From NCBI RefSeq assembly GCF_014698825.1, contig NZ_JACJTT010000051.1, positions 1 to 35,457 of the forward strand: 35,457 nucleotides of DNA. The letters run 5' to 3'. This document shows, piece by piece, positions 1-8,221 of the stretch. Origin of the DNA: Richelia sinica FACHB-800. GTDB taxonomy: Bacteria > Cyanobacteriota > Cyanobacteriia > Cyanobacteriales > Nostocaceae. Below the pieces are notes generated by a model. The model saw nothing but the letters and a program-made list of their open reading frames with translations, was not told where the DNA came from and made no database searches. Made by a program: the position numbers and the translations under genes. Position 1 is the first letter of the stretch. Each line of letters opens with the position of its first letter.

Positions 1-95
1 GTTATGTTCATTGGCTTGAGGAGATAATGTTATGTTGACTATTTTAGGCTTTTTAGAGCTACTCTATCTAAAGATGTAAAGTTTTGTATCGACAT

Positions 96-482
96 TCAAC
101 ATTTCTGAGTCAACAGATTTTCCCCAGCAATAAATTCCTGAATTAAATACAGTCTTCCTTCTTGAGCAAAAAAAGCCAGTAAATCGGGAATTTGCGGATG
201 TTTACCTAAATCTCGCAGTCTCACTGCTTCCCGTTTAAATAACTCTGTAGCTTTTTCTAACTCAGCAGTTCCCGACTGTTGGGGTAAAAATTGCTTAATG
301 ACACAGGGAGTATCTAATCTATGTTCATCCACTGCTTGAAAAGTCCTGCCAAACCCACCTGCACCTAAAAAACCCACAGGACGATATCTATCACCTAAAA
401 GTATCTTACTCCCGCAACGCTGACAAAACGCAGTTCCCGATGGGTTTTGATACAAGCAATTGGGGTTAAGACATTGACTCAT
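96..482 (-). pseudogene. Truncated Ser/Thr protein kinase (zinc ribbon plus kinase N-lobe)
   Basis: The 128-residue product starts with a four-cysteine zinc-ribbon-like motif (C4, C9, C20, C23). A kinase N-lobe follows, with a glycine loop of the form LGAGGFGRTF (residues 39-48) and the ATP-binding lysine K63 in the V-I-K context. This is the usual start of cyanobacterial Ser/Thr kinases, which phosphorylate protein serine or threonine and normally continue through an HRD loop and DFG motif to several hundred residues. Here the match stops right after the hinge region (GENLLT), followed by four unrelated residues and a stop. The remaining 95 bases to the window edge carry no recognisable kinase sequence in any frame I checked. 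I infer a deletion or rearrangement breakpoint near position 108, so the fragment is unlikely to be an active kinase. The start ATG at 482 matches the family start. Confidence 0.72.
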
Positions 483-545
483 AGGTACTGGTAAGCACAG
501 ATAGACTCAGTATAATTGTAAACTAATTCACTTTTAAAAGCTACA

Positions 546-574
546 GTAGAGACGTTCCGCCGAAACGTCTCTAC
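546..574. repeat. Short dispersed palindromic repeat
   Basis: GTAGAGACGTT, a 7-base spacer, then AACGTCTCTAC form a perfect 11-bp inverted repeat. It lies between the divergent kinase fragment and the sugar dehydrogenase gene. Palindromes with GTAGAGACGTT arms are, to my knowledge, a common interspersed small repeat in Nostoc/Anabaena-type genomes. It could fold as an RNA hairpin, but it has no T-run to act as a terminator. Confidence 0.7.
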
Positions 575-704
575 AAGGGTTTCCAACTATGCACATTTAA
601 TTACCACCCAATGTCTAGTGAATCTTGTTACCATTGACATTAAAAGTGAGAATTTTTTTGATGCAGTACCTCGCAGTGATCAGTTTTTTGGAGTACCACA
701 AATC

Positions 705-1946
705 ATGAAGCTGACAAGAAATATGGTTGCCAGAAAATTATTTTTTGCTATGGTTTTACCAATATTTTCTGCTTGCAATTTACCCACAACTGAATCTGCG
801 AACATTAATAATCAACAAACTCCTACAGCTACATCGGTCAGCCAACAAAATTTGACCAAAAATCTAGCCTGTACCTTAGTGGAAAATGGCTTCGGTGCCC
901 CAGGAAAGGTCAAACTACAAGTTGAAGAAGTGGTAACAGGTCTAGAAGTTCCTTGGGGAATAGCGTTTCTACCCAATCAAGATATGCTGGTGACAGAACG
1001 ACCTGGACGAGTTCGTCTTGTGCGGAAGGGTAAACTGATTCCTCAACCAGTAGCTACTGTCAATGTCACAGAAAGCGGTGAAGATGGTTTACTTGGCATT
1101 GCTACTCATCCTAACTTTGCTCAAAACCGATTTTTCTACCTTTACTATACTGCTGATAAAAATGGGGCGCAGGTGAATCGTGTTGAACGATGGCAATTAG
1201 CCCAAAATGGACTCACGGCCTCACCAGATAAAGTAATTATTGATAATATCCCTGTAGCGCAATTTCATAACGGTGGTCGCATTCGTTTTGGCCCCGATGG
1301 AATGCTTTACATTGGCACTGGTGATGCTAGAGAACCGCAAATTTCTCAAGATGTGAAGAGTTTGGGTGGTAAGATTCTGCGTGTCACTCCTGATGGACAA
1401 GTACCACCAGATAATCCCTTTGGTAAAAATCCTGTTTATATCACTGGGATTCGCAATACTCAAGGATTTGATTGGGTTAATCAATCAACTTTATGGGTAA
1501 CAGACCATGGCCCCAGTGGAGATTTAGGAAGAAGGGGTCACGATGAACTCAGTTTAGCAAAAGCAGGTGATAATTTAGGCTGGCCGAATATTTACCGTTG
1601 TGAATCCCAGCAAGGGCTTGTAACTCCATCTATTGTTTGGCGTGAAGCTTTACCGCCTGGTGGTGCAGCAATTTATACTGGTAATTCTATTCCTGAGTGG
1701 AGAGGAAGCTTAATTATTGCTAGTCTCCGTTCCCAACACTTGCAGCGAGTGGTTTTTAATTCCCAGTCTCCTCAACAAATCGAGATGCATGAGGTGTATT
1801 TGCAAGGTGAATATGGAAGATTACGAGAGGTGATTATGGGGACTGATGGGGAATTATATGTGACTACCAGTAACTGTGATGGTCGCGGGAGTTGTCCTTC
1901 ACAGCAAGATAAAATTCTTCGCATTACTCGCAGGAGTGGAAGCTGA
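705..1946 (+). CDS. PQQ-dependent glucose/sorbosone dehydrogenase family lipoprotein
   Basis: The product (413 aa from this start) matches the six-bladed beta-propeller glucose/sorbosone dehydrogenase family, which oxidises aldose sugars with PQQ in the periplasm. Blade motifs seen in order are VPWGIAFLP, EDGLLGIATHPNF, HNGGRIRFGPDGMLYIGTGDA-like (conserved HNGG and GPDG/GTGD), KILRVTPDG with DNPF, and the late block GHDELSLAKAGDNLGWP. The frame is open back to a GTG at 618, but ATG 705 is preferred. It has GGAG 11 bases upstream, and it places a positively charged, hydrophobic leader ending F-S-A-C (C24) directly at the N-terminus, which looks like a lipoprotein signal. The true substrate and PQQ dependence cannot be read from sequence. 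It converges with the 389-aa gene, with a gap of about 54 bp. Confidence 0.86.
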   Translation: MKLTRNMVARKLFFAMVLPIFSACNLPTTESANINNQQTPTATSVSQQNLTKNLACTLVENGFGAPGKVKLQVEEVVTGLEVPWGIAFLPNQDMLVTERPGRVRLVRKGKLIPQPVATVNVTESGEDGLLGIATHPNFAQNRFFYLYYTADKNGAQVNRVERWQLAQNGLTASPDKVIIDNIPVAQFHNGGRIRFGPDGMLYIGTGDAREPQISQDVKSLGGKILRVTPDGQVPPDNPFGKNPVYITGIRNTQGFDWVNQSTLWVTDHGPSGDLGRRGHDELSLAKAGDNLGWPNIYRCESQQGLVTPSIVWREALPPGGAAIYTGNSIPEWRGSLIIASLRSQHLQRVVFNSQSPQQIEMHEVYLQGEYGRLREVIMGTDGELYVTTSNCDGRGSCPSQQDKILRITRRSGS

Positions 1947-2000
1947 TTTCTTCCTTTTTATCTGCGTCTATCTGCATTCAATAAAAATGAAAAAAGCATC

Positions 2001-3170
2001 TCACCTTTTACCTTTGGCTTTTTTCAGTGCCGCTTGTCGTATTTCTGCATTTAGTAAATAACCAAAACCTACATTTTCCAAACGCAAGACAAACTCCTCT
2101 CTTGTATGACCTAATTTACTAGCTGTAGCATCCAAATTCCAATTATGTTTTGCTAATTGACTGAGTAAATAAACTCGCCGAGTCTGCATTTTTGATAAGC
2201 GATAAGTTTTTAAATACTCTAATTCACCATTATCACGAATAATTGCTTCCCCAATATGATTTTCTGTTTTAGGATTTAGGTCAGTAATAAATCGTTGTAA
2301 TATAAACGAGCCAGCAGTATAAACTTTTTGTGAGTTTAAACTACGTCCTAAAAGTCCCTCTGCCATAAAACCTTGAAAAGATGCCCAATCTGCGCGCATA
2401 TTTTCTACTGCAACTCTCAAATCTTGTAAATTATTGATTTTTGATTCATCTAAAGATACATTCATGGGAAAAGTTGTGTCGTGCAGGAGGGCATACTGAT
2501 ACAACAATTCACCATAGAAATCTTCTAGTAAACTATTGTGCAAAAGGCGATAATCTTCTGGTGTGGGGACGACAAAAGCTGATGCTAAGGCTTCAGCAAC
2601 AAATACTAATACTCCAACTTGTTGGGAATGAATTTCAAATACCCGCAAAGCATCTTCTAGTCCAGCAATATAACGTCCAAGAACAGAACTTTCTACGCGG
2701 GAACCTAGACCGTAAGAAAGGGCATATTTGGAATATTCACGCCAAGCGATATCAGGGCCAGAAAAAAACATTGATAAAAAGCCTTCCATTGCCAGATGCA
2801 ATGGTAAAAACCTCAACTGATTATGAGATTCCCGCTTGACCATGCGGTGCATTAATCGGACACTAACACAACTATGGTTTAGCTGTTTACCATCTGTTTT
2901 AAAAAGCTGTCCTCCATAAGTGCCCACAGGACTACCGTTATCAGTCCAAGATAACACTAATCCATGGGGAACATAGGAGCAATAATTCATTTCCTTATCC
3001 AAGGAAATTATGGTTAAATCTTCATCATAGCGACGACGTAGTAAACGCAAATCATTACGCACTTGATGGCGCAATAAGGGGACTATTCGCACTGAACCCC
3101 AGACTTGAGAAGGAGCGATTTCTAGTCCTTTAAGTGAGATGTCTGCTAATAAATTCCTTTTGGATACCAT
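2001..3170 (-). CDS. Conserved cyanobacterial protein with C-terminal Fis-like helix-turn-helix
   Basis: The 389-residue cytoplasmic protein has no signal peptide or membrane span. Most of it is a globular region I cannot assign with confidence. It resembles proteins labelled ARPP-2 (domain associated with ADP-ribosylglycohydrolase/phosphatase-type genes), but this is a tentative recollection. The C-terminus, about residues 330-375, has the pattern LLSQLAKHNWNLDATASKLG followed by REEFVLRLENVGFGYLL, which fits a Fis/NtrC-type helix-turn-helix (N-x3-A-A/T-x-LG, R-x3-RLE-x-x-G). A DNA-binding role is therefore plausible but unproven. No strong ribosome binding site precedes ATG 3170. About 30-60 bases upstream lies a sigma70-like promoter whose spacer is a Fur-like palindrome, so iron control is possible. 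Confidence 0.7.
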   Translation of the reverse strand: MVSKRNLLADISLKGLEIAPSQVWGSVRIVPLLRHQVRNDLRLLRRRYDEDLTIISLDKEMNYCSYVPHGLVLSWTDNGSPVGTYGGQLFKTDGKQLNHSCVSVRLMHRMVKRESHNQLRFLPLHLAMEGFLSMFFSGPDIAWREYSKYALSYGLGSRVESSVLGRYIAGLEDALRVFEIHSQQVGVLVFVAEALASAFVVPTPEDYRLLHNSLLEDFYGELLYQYALLHDTTFPMNVSLDESKINNLQDLRVAVENMRADWASFQGFMAEGLLGRSLNSQKVYTAGSFILQRFITDLNPKTENHIGEAIIRDNGELEYLKTYRLSKMQTRRVYLLSQLAKHNWNLDATASKLGHTREEFVLRLENVGFGYLLNAEIRQAALKKAKGKR

Positions 3171-3201
3171 AGAATGGTGTGTCTAGGATTTAATATTTAT
3201 C

Positions 3202-3230
3202 TTTATCAATGATTCTCATCATTGTGTCAA
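3202..3230 (-). promoter_or_regulatory. Predicted promoter with Fur-like operator in the spacer
   Basis: Read on the minus strand: TTGACA (3230-3225) is a perfect -35 box, and 17 bases later GATAAA (3207-3202) is a 4/6 match to TATAAT. The spacer holds CAATGAT-GAGA-ATCATTG (3207-3224), a perfect 7-bp inverted repeat containing TGAGAATCATT, a sequence typical of Fur boxes. Its far arm overlaps the -10 box by one base. The element sits 32-60 bases upstream of the ATG at 3170 and overlaps the stop codon of the neighbouring channel gene. A repressor bound here would cover the RNA polymerase site. Confidence 0.55.
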
Positions 3231-3794
3231 AGTTTTTTCAATTCTGCGGTCAGGAATAAACCACATAGCTGCAACTAAAACATATATGGCACAGGCAATC
3301 CAGGAGTTAACAAAGGCGAGTAAAATTGCTAGCACATAGAACACAATTGATATTTTTCCCTTGAGGTCTTCTCCGAGGGCAATTCCTAAGGTAGAATCCT
3401 CGCCATGATGGGAAATGAGGGTGCGGGTGAGGATAAAATAAGCGATCGCTGCAAACAAAAGTACGGTACCATACAATGCTACTGGTACTGCTGCTAAGTG
3501 GTTTTCACCCATCCAAGCTGTCACGAACGGAATTAGTGACAACCAGAACAGCAAATGTAAGTTAGCCCAAAGGATACGACCATTAACGTAACGAATGGCT
3601 TGTAGTAAGTGATGATGGTTGTTCCAATAAACCCCAATAAATACAAAACTCAGCACATAGCTGAGAAACACAGGAATTAGCGGAACCAAGGCAGCTAAAT
3701 CATCACCGTGGGGTACTTTCAACTCCAATACCATAATGGTGATAATAATGGCGATGACACCATCACTGAATGCTTCTAATCTTCCTTTGCCCAT
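3219..3794 (-). CDS. TMEM175/DUF1211 family integral membrane protein (potassium channel type)
   Basis: The product (191 aa) begins with the family signature RLEAFSDGVIAI followed by T. In TMEM175-type channels this R-x3-FSDGV-x-AI-x2-T motif in helix 1 lines the potassium pore. Hydrophobic segments follow with short loops, including LVPLIPVFLSYVLSFVFIGVYW, an HHHLL turn, and two C-terminal spans ending with charged RRIEKTL. Length and six-helix layout fit the bacterial single-repeat members, which form tetramers and conduct potassium. I use ATG 3794. A GTG four codons upstream (3806) is also in frame. A TATAAT (minus strand, 3837-3832) lies 38 bases upstream. The gene runs toward the 389-aa gene, whose promoter overlaps its stop codon. 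Confidence 0.85.
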   Translation of the reverse strand: MGKGRLEAFSDGVIAIIITIMVLELKVPHGDDLAALVPLIPVFLSYVLSFVFIGVYWNNHHHLLQAIRYVNGRILWANLHLLFWLSLIPFVTAWMGENHLAAVPVALYGTVLLFAAIAYFILTRTLISHHGEDSTLGIALGEDLKGKISIVFYVLAILLAFVNSWIACAIYVLVAAMWFIPDRRIEKTLTQ

Positions 3795-3872
3795 CTGTAT
3801 ACCCACTCTTTTTTTGCCTAATCCACTGTAAATTATATTACCGCGAATTTGATTGGTAAATTACTCAAACAA

Positions 3873-4067
3873 ATGTATCAAGGTGCTTTTTTACGACATC
3901 AATTTGGCGAAATTTTTCCTTGGTTAATGACTCATCCTGAAGGATGAGATGTATTAGTTCATCCAGAAACAGGAGATGACATTCAAGACCAGACAGAACA
4001 TTCTTTGTGGTTAGGAGAAAAACTACAGCTAAATATTGAATTCTTACAAAAGTTGAACAATATCTAA
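3873..4067 (+). pseudogene. DOPA 4,5-dioxygenase family remnant
   Basis: Reading from ATG 3873 gives the C-terminal half of the DOPA/aromatic ring-cleaving dioxygenase family: MYQGAF...FPWLMTHPEG, then a TGA (3945-3947), then DVLVHPETGDD...HSLWLGEKLQLNIEFLQ and a stop. The family pattern here is roughly MYQVAF..FA.VVPWLM..REGLDILVHP.TGDD..DHT..ALWLG..L.LDIEFL, so the TGA replaces a leucine codon by one base change (TTA to TGA). The N-terminal half with its metal-binding histidines is missing; only about ten ambiguous codons can be read upstream. The gene is dead twice over: decapitated and interrupted. Confidence 0.8.
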
Positions 4068-4223
4068 ATTCAGCGATATACTTGCCCGTGCGGGTTTCTT
4101 CGATTAAATAGAAAGATGATTAGCTCAATTTATCGCTAGAGTAAATCTGGATGAATCGCTAATTTTTCAACCATTGGGGCAATTCGTACATACGCATGAG
4201 TATTACATAGGTTAATTGGTTAT
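4068..4223. other. Non-coding stretch upstream of ldh with a possible degraded ORF
   Basis: A short open frame without a start codon (4120-4215, plus strand) reads LAQFIARVNLDESLIFQPLG and on to HEYYIG before a stop. I do not recognise it, and it may be decayed coding sequence. A tiny CCCG-TG-CGGG palindrome followed by TTTCTT lies at about 4084-4100, but its two-base loop makes it a poor terminator. No convincing promoter for ldh was identified. Confidence 0.3.
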
Positions 4224-5222
4224 ATGAATTTTGAAAACTTATTTACACCCTCATTAGAGGAAAAAATTATTCCTTCTATCATTCGTCAACCTCGCAAAGG
4301 AGTAATTATTGGTGCGGGTCAGGTAGGTATGGCTTGTGCTTATTCGCTATTGATCCAAAATATTTTAGATGAAATTGTAATTGTTGATATTAATCAGCAC
4401 AAATTAGCAGGGGAAGTCATGGATTTAAATCATGGACTACCCTTTCTTGAACCAACATTAATCAGGGCTGGGACTTTAGCAGATGGAGAAAATGCAGATA
4501 TTGTCATTATTACTGCTGGAGCCAAGCAGAAGCCAGGAGAAACCCGTTTAGATTTAGTTAACAGAAATGTAGAAATTTTTCAAAGCCTAATTCCAGAAGT
4601 TGTGAAATATTGTTCAACAGCGATTCTGCTAATTATTACGAATCCAGTGGACATCATGACTTATGTCTGTCTCAAAATTTCTGGGTTGCCTAGTTCTAGT
4701 GTCATTGGTTCGGGAACAGTTCTTGATACAGCACGGTTTCGCTATTTATTATCTGAAAAATTACAACTTGACCCCCGTAGTTTACACGCTTACATTATTG
4801 GGGAACATGGTGATAGTGAAGTTCCTGTTTGGAGCAAAGTAAATATATCGGGAATGCACATTCTAGATGAAACAAGAGAAGAAGACGAACAGATAGAGCC
4901 AGAATTAGACAAAATTTTTGCACAAGTCAAGAATGCTGCTTACGAGATTATCCAGCGTAAAGGGGCAACTTCCTATGCGATTGGTTTGGCTGTAGCCCAA
5001 ATTACACAGTCAATTTTGCGTAATCAAAACCGAGTTTTAACTGTCAGCAGTCTCATTAATAATATTCATGGTATTCAAGATGTGTGCTTGAGTTTACCTG
5101 CTGTAGTTAATCGTCAAGGTGTTACAAGGGTTTTAAATCTGTCACTGAATCAGACTGAGTTGCAACAGTTACAACTGTCTAGTCAAATTCTCCGTCAAAT
5201 TATTGAACAATTGGATCTTTAA
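4224..5222 (+). CDS. ldh: L-lactate dehydrogenase
   Basis: This 332-residue NAD-dependent enzyme interconverts pyruvate and L-lactate in the cytoplasm. The Rossmann loop GAGQVG is at 30-35, and the NAD-selecting aspartate is D55 (IVIVD). Counted from this start, the residues fall on the classical LDH numbers: Q102 in AKQKPGETR (glutamine selects pyruvate; malate dehydrogenases have arginine), catalytic R108 (Arg109 equivalent), D168, R171 and the proton-relay H195 in GEHGDSEV. R173 and H188, the pair that binds fructose 1,6-bisphosphate in allosteric bacterial LDHs, are also present, so activation by that sugar phosphate is a reasonable inference. Length is normal. The Shine-Dalgarno is weak (AGGT about 12 bases upstream). 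The gene stands alone, and its role would be fermentation of glycolytic pyruvate in the dark. Confidence 0.93.
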   Translation: MNFENLFTPSLEEKIIPSIIRQPRKGVIIGAGQVGMACAYSLLIQNILDEIVIVDINQHKLAGEVMDLNHGLPFLEPTLIRAGTLADGENADIVIITAGAKQKPGETRLDLVNRNVEIFQSLIPEVVKYCSTAILLIITNPVDIMTYVCLKISGLPSSSVIGSGTVLDTARFRYLLSEKLQLDPRSLHAYIIGEHGDSEVPVWSKVNISGMHILDETREEDEQIEPELDKIFAQVKNAAYEIIQRKGATSYAIGLAVAQITQSILRNQNRVLTVSSLINNIHGIQDVCLSLPAVVNRQGVTRVLNLSLNQTELQQLQLSSQILRQIIEQLDL

Positions 5223-5323
5223 TTTAGTGATGGCTGGACTTGTTTATCCTTGATGACAAGAGAGCGATCGCACCATTGTAGCTGTAGATCACCAGAGAGC
5301 CGGAAAAATGCTGAATAAGTAAT

Positions 5324-5392
5324 GTTGACGGCGTTAGTAAAAACATCATGTTGGGAACCCTAAAGGTTAAGACAACTTGGGGTATTTCTACT
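5324..5392 (+). promoter_or_regulatory. Conserved TpsA-array leader, copy 1
   Basis: The core TTGGGAACCCTAAAGGTT, then AAGACAACTTGGGGTA (5351-5384), recurs before the next two paralogues at the same distance (41-42 bases from core start to ATG). A looser match extends upstream (GTTAGTAAAAACATCATG here). GGGG at 5379-5382 lies 10 bases before the ATG and may serve as ribosome binding site. The leader is open in frame here but has stops in copy 2, so it is not coding. Confidence 0.6.
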
Positions 5393-8149
5393 ATGAGAGT
5401 AATTAGCAGTTGGCAAAAGGGAATTTTCGGCACATTGATCACTTGTTTATTCACTTCTGGGTTAGCATTACCCACATTTGCCCAAGTGACATCAGATGGT
5501 ACAACCGGAACAATCGTCAACCCCAACGGCAATAACTTCACGATTCTGAACGGCACAGCAAAAGGCCAGAACTTATTTCACAGTTTTAGTAATTTCTCAG
5601 TACCAACAGATGGTTCAGCCACCTTTGATTTAGTCAATACACCCAACATCAAAACCATATTTAGTCGGGTGACAGGTGAAAATATTTCTCATATTGACGG
5701 CTTGATTCAAACACTCAATAGCAGTAATCCTGTCAGTTTATTTTTAATGAATCCCAACGGCATTATGTTTGGAGCTAATGCCAGTCTCAATATAAGTGGT
5801 TCTTTTGTGGGTACAACTGCGGAAAGTATCAAATTTGCCGATGGTACAGAATTTAGTGCTAAAGATACCAGCACCAGACCAATATTAACCATGAGTGTCC
5901 CCGTAGGCTTGCAATTAGGAGTCGATGCCGGGTCTATCAAAGCTCAAGGCAAGCCAATATTGAATTTCTTACCCGATCCTCAGAATCCTGAGAATCCTTC
6001 AAATTTTCCACAAATATTTAAAGCGCAAACAGTGGCATTAGTAGGTAAAGACATAGACTTCAATTCTGCCATAATTAGTAATCCAGATGGCAGATTTGAG
6101 TTATTGGCACTGAAAAATGCAGAGTTAGGGTTAAATAATCAAGCTGGATTGCAAATAACCAGTCCTATTTCTGCTGATTGGGGAACTATCACCTTACGTA
6201 AATCCTCACACCTGGATACTACAGGGTTTAATGGGGGAGCTATTAACATTCGTGGACGAGGTTTGACAATCAAAGAGGGTGCGGGAATATCTTCTGCTAC
6301 TAATGGTTCTCGTGGTAAAGGAAAGGGTATTACTGTCACAACAACAGAATTTGTAGAGTTGTTAGGTGTCTCTGACCCGTTAAATTATGCTACACCAGGA
6401 ATATTCACCAGTGTATTCGCGAGTAATGCCCAAGCTGGAGACATTACTGTTGAGACTCCAAGCTTACGTATTGCCAATGGCGGTTGGTTACAGTCTGTCA
6501 ACTTTGGCTTTAACTTCTTCAACGGTACTCCAATTCGCAATTCTAAGACTGGAAATATTACTGTTCGTGCCCAGGATGTGGAAGTCAAGGGCTACAACCC
6601 ATTTCCCTTTGATTTTTTTGGTACCCAGTCGTTTCGACCTAGCGCCATTACTACCTTGGTAACTGGTGGCGAAAATAATAATAGTGGCAATATCACCATT
6701 GAGGCAGATCGAGTTCGTGTACTGAATGGATCTCGTATCAGTACCGATCTACTTGGTTCTGCCTTTGGGTTGACTACTGGTAAGGCTGGGGATATCTCAA
6801 TTAACTCAACTGAGAGCTTAGAAATCTCTGGAACTACACCAGTTAATTTTACTAGTGCAGTCATCAGTTCTATTCAGCCGTTTGCTCGTGGTCAAGGTGG
6901 GAATATTTCTATCACAACTGGACGTTTAGCAGTATCCAATGGTGGTGCAGTGTCCAGTGCTTTAGGTGGACAGGGTAAAGCTGGAAATCTAGATATTCAG
7001 GCTACAGATGTAGAAGTTAGTAACCCAGTGATTGATAGCGTTAGCAATTCAGTGAGTGGGATCACGGTTGCAGTAGTTAAAGATGCCATTGGTCAAGGTG
7101 GAAATATTCAACTGACAGCAGATAATCTACGGGTATTTAATGGTGGACAAATTATCTCTTCTAGTTCCGGTCAGGGAAATGCAGGTAATCTAGACATAAA
7201 GGTGAAAAACATTGATGTGCAAGGCGTTTCCCCAAATTTAGTGAATGGACAATATCTCAAGAGTGCTATTTCTGCTTCTTCTACCACTGACTTTGATGCA
7301 GGAACGGTCAAAATTACTGCTAACAACTTACTTGTACATGACGAGGCAGAAATTACTGTTAGCAATACTGGGATGGGAGATGCAGGTAACTTGAGGATTG
7401 ATGCCAAAAATATTGTTCTGGATCATCATGGTAGTCTGCGTTCGGAAGTTAAGGGTGGTAACCAAGGCAATATTATTATCCAAGAGGCTGACACTCTGGT
7501 ATTACGTCGCAATAGCAACATTACAACTAATGCTAGTGGCAGTTCTACGGGGGGAAATATTAATATTACAGCGGATTCTATAGTGGCTGTTCCTGGTGAA
7601 AATAGTGATATTTTTGCCAATGCAGTGTTAGGACGCGGTGGCAATATTCAGATCGCTACTCAAGGTATTTTTGGTTTAAAATTCCGTGCTCAACCTACGG
7701 GAGAAAGCGATATTACTGCTAGTTCTCAATATGGTGTCAATGGTACTGTTGATATTAATAATGTTGGTGTTGACCCCAATTCAGGTTTAATCGAATTACC
7801 CAGCAACGTCACAGATCCATCCCAACAAATAGCTAGTGGTTGTGCTGAAAATCAAAGCAGCAGTTTTATTGCTACAGGTAGGGGAGGAATACCAGAAAAT
7901 CCTAGTTTAGAGACAGGTAGCGATGTCTACGACAGGCTAAACCTACGCACTTGGTCTGATATCCGTGATATCTCTACATACCGAAAAACAACAGCCCTAC
8001 AAGTCCCAATACACCCATTACCAGGAACTTTGGTTCAAGCTACTTCTTGGCATCGTAATGCCCAAGGTGAGGTGGTCTTATTCGCTGATAAATCTTCTAA
8101 TCATGAGCAACCATTTGTTACTTGTGCAGCTTTAGCGAAAATTGAGTAA
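5393..8149 (+). CDS. TpsA-like filamentous haemagglutinin N-terminal domain protein, paralogue 1
   Basis: This 918-residue secreted protein has a Sec signal peptide at residues 1-30 (WQKGIFGTLITCLFTSGLAL, then PTFA before Q31). A two-partner-secretion domain follows, about 32-160, with NTPNI, IFSRVTG and NPNG (120-123) in the LFLMNPNGIMFG context. The body is a parallel beta-helix of about a dozen coils with consensus G-N/D-I-x-I-x-A-x-x-L-x-V-x-NGG. The C-terminal module reads INNVGVDPNSGLIELP, ASGC (C817), SSFIATGRGGIPENP, TWSDIRD and FVTCA (C911). Such proteins are normally exported across the outer membrane by a TpsB porin, and none lies in this window. ATG 5393 is chosen because all paralogues align there; ATG 5348 is also in frame. 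Ligand and role are unknown: adhesion or sheath formation is inference. Confidence 0.87.
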   Translation: MRVISSWQKGIFGTLITCLFTSGLALPTFAQVTSDGTTGTIVNPNGNNFTILNGTAKGQNLFHSFSNFSVPTDGSATFDLVNTPNIKTIFSRVTGENISHIDGLIQTLNSSNPVSLFLMNPNGIMFGANASLNISGSFVGTTAESIKFADGTEFSAKDTSTRPILTMSVPVGLQLGVDAGSIKAQGKPILNFLPDPQNPENPSNFPQIFKAQTVALVGKDIDFNSAIISNPDGRFELLALKNAELGLNNQAGLQITSPISADWGTITLRKSSHLDTTGFNGGAINIRGRGLTIKEGAGISSATNGSRGKGKGITVTTTEFVELLGVSDPLNYATPGIFTSVFASNAQAGDITVETPSLRIANGGWLQSVNFGFNFFNGTPIRNSKTGNITVRAQDVEVKGYNPFPFDFFGTQSFRPSAITTLVTGGENNNSGNITIEADRVRVLNGSRISTDLLGSAFGLTTGKAGDISINSTESLEISGTTPVNFTSAVISSIQPFARGQGGNISITTGRLAVSNGGAVSSALGGQGKAGNLDIQATDVEVSNPVIDSVSNSVSGITVAVVKDAIGQGGNIQLTADNLRVFNGGQIISSSSGQGNAGNLDIKVKNIDVQGVSPNLVNGQYLKSAISASSTTDFDAGTVKITANNLLVHDEAEITVSNTGMGDAGNLRIDAKNIVLDHHGSLRSEVKGGNQGNIIIQEADTLVLRRNSNITTNASGSSTGGNINITADSIVAVPGENSDIFANAVLGRGGNIQIATQGIFGLKFRAQPTGESDITASSQYGVNGTVDINNVGVDPNSGLIELPSNVTDPSQQIASGCAENQSSSFIATGRGGIPENPSLETGSDVYDRLNLRTWSDIRDISTYRKTTALQVPIHPLPGTLVQATSWHRNAQGEVVLFADKSSNHEQPFVTCAALAKIE

Positions 8150-8221
8150 ATGCTTTTGGTTGTGTTCGTAAAAATATGATTTGGGGAACCATAACGGTAA
8201 GACAACTTGGGGTAATTTGGC
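8150..8221 (+). promoter_or_regulatory. Conserved TpsA-array leader, copy 2
   Basis: The whole 72-bp gap between paralogues 1 and 2 resembles copies 1 and 3. The upstream part is TTGGTTGTGTTCGTAAAAAT, and the core is TTGGGGAACCATAACGGT then AAGACAACTTGGGGTAATTT (8181-8217), ending 4 bases before the ATG. GGGG 9 bases before ATG 8222 is the likely ribosome binding site. No terminator hairpin is seen between the genes. Confidence 0.6.

Noticed and set aside
2441-2839. Plus-strand 132-codon frame opposite the 389-aa gene
   Set aside because: Antisense shadow with no recognisable domain; the minus-strand frame is longer, has a promoter and a plausible HTH.
4084-4100. Terminator CCCG-TG-CGGG before ldh
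   Set aside because: The stem is 4 bp with a 2-base loop and only a broken T-run, too weak to call.
6660-7680. CRISPR-like or tandem DNA repeats in the TpsA bodies
   Set aside because: The recurring GGTGGNAATATT-type words are coding for beta-helix coils (GGNI); spacing and sequence vary, and the frame is kept throughout.
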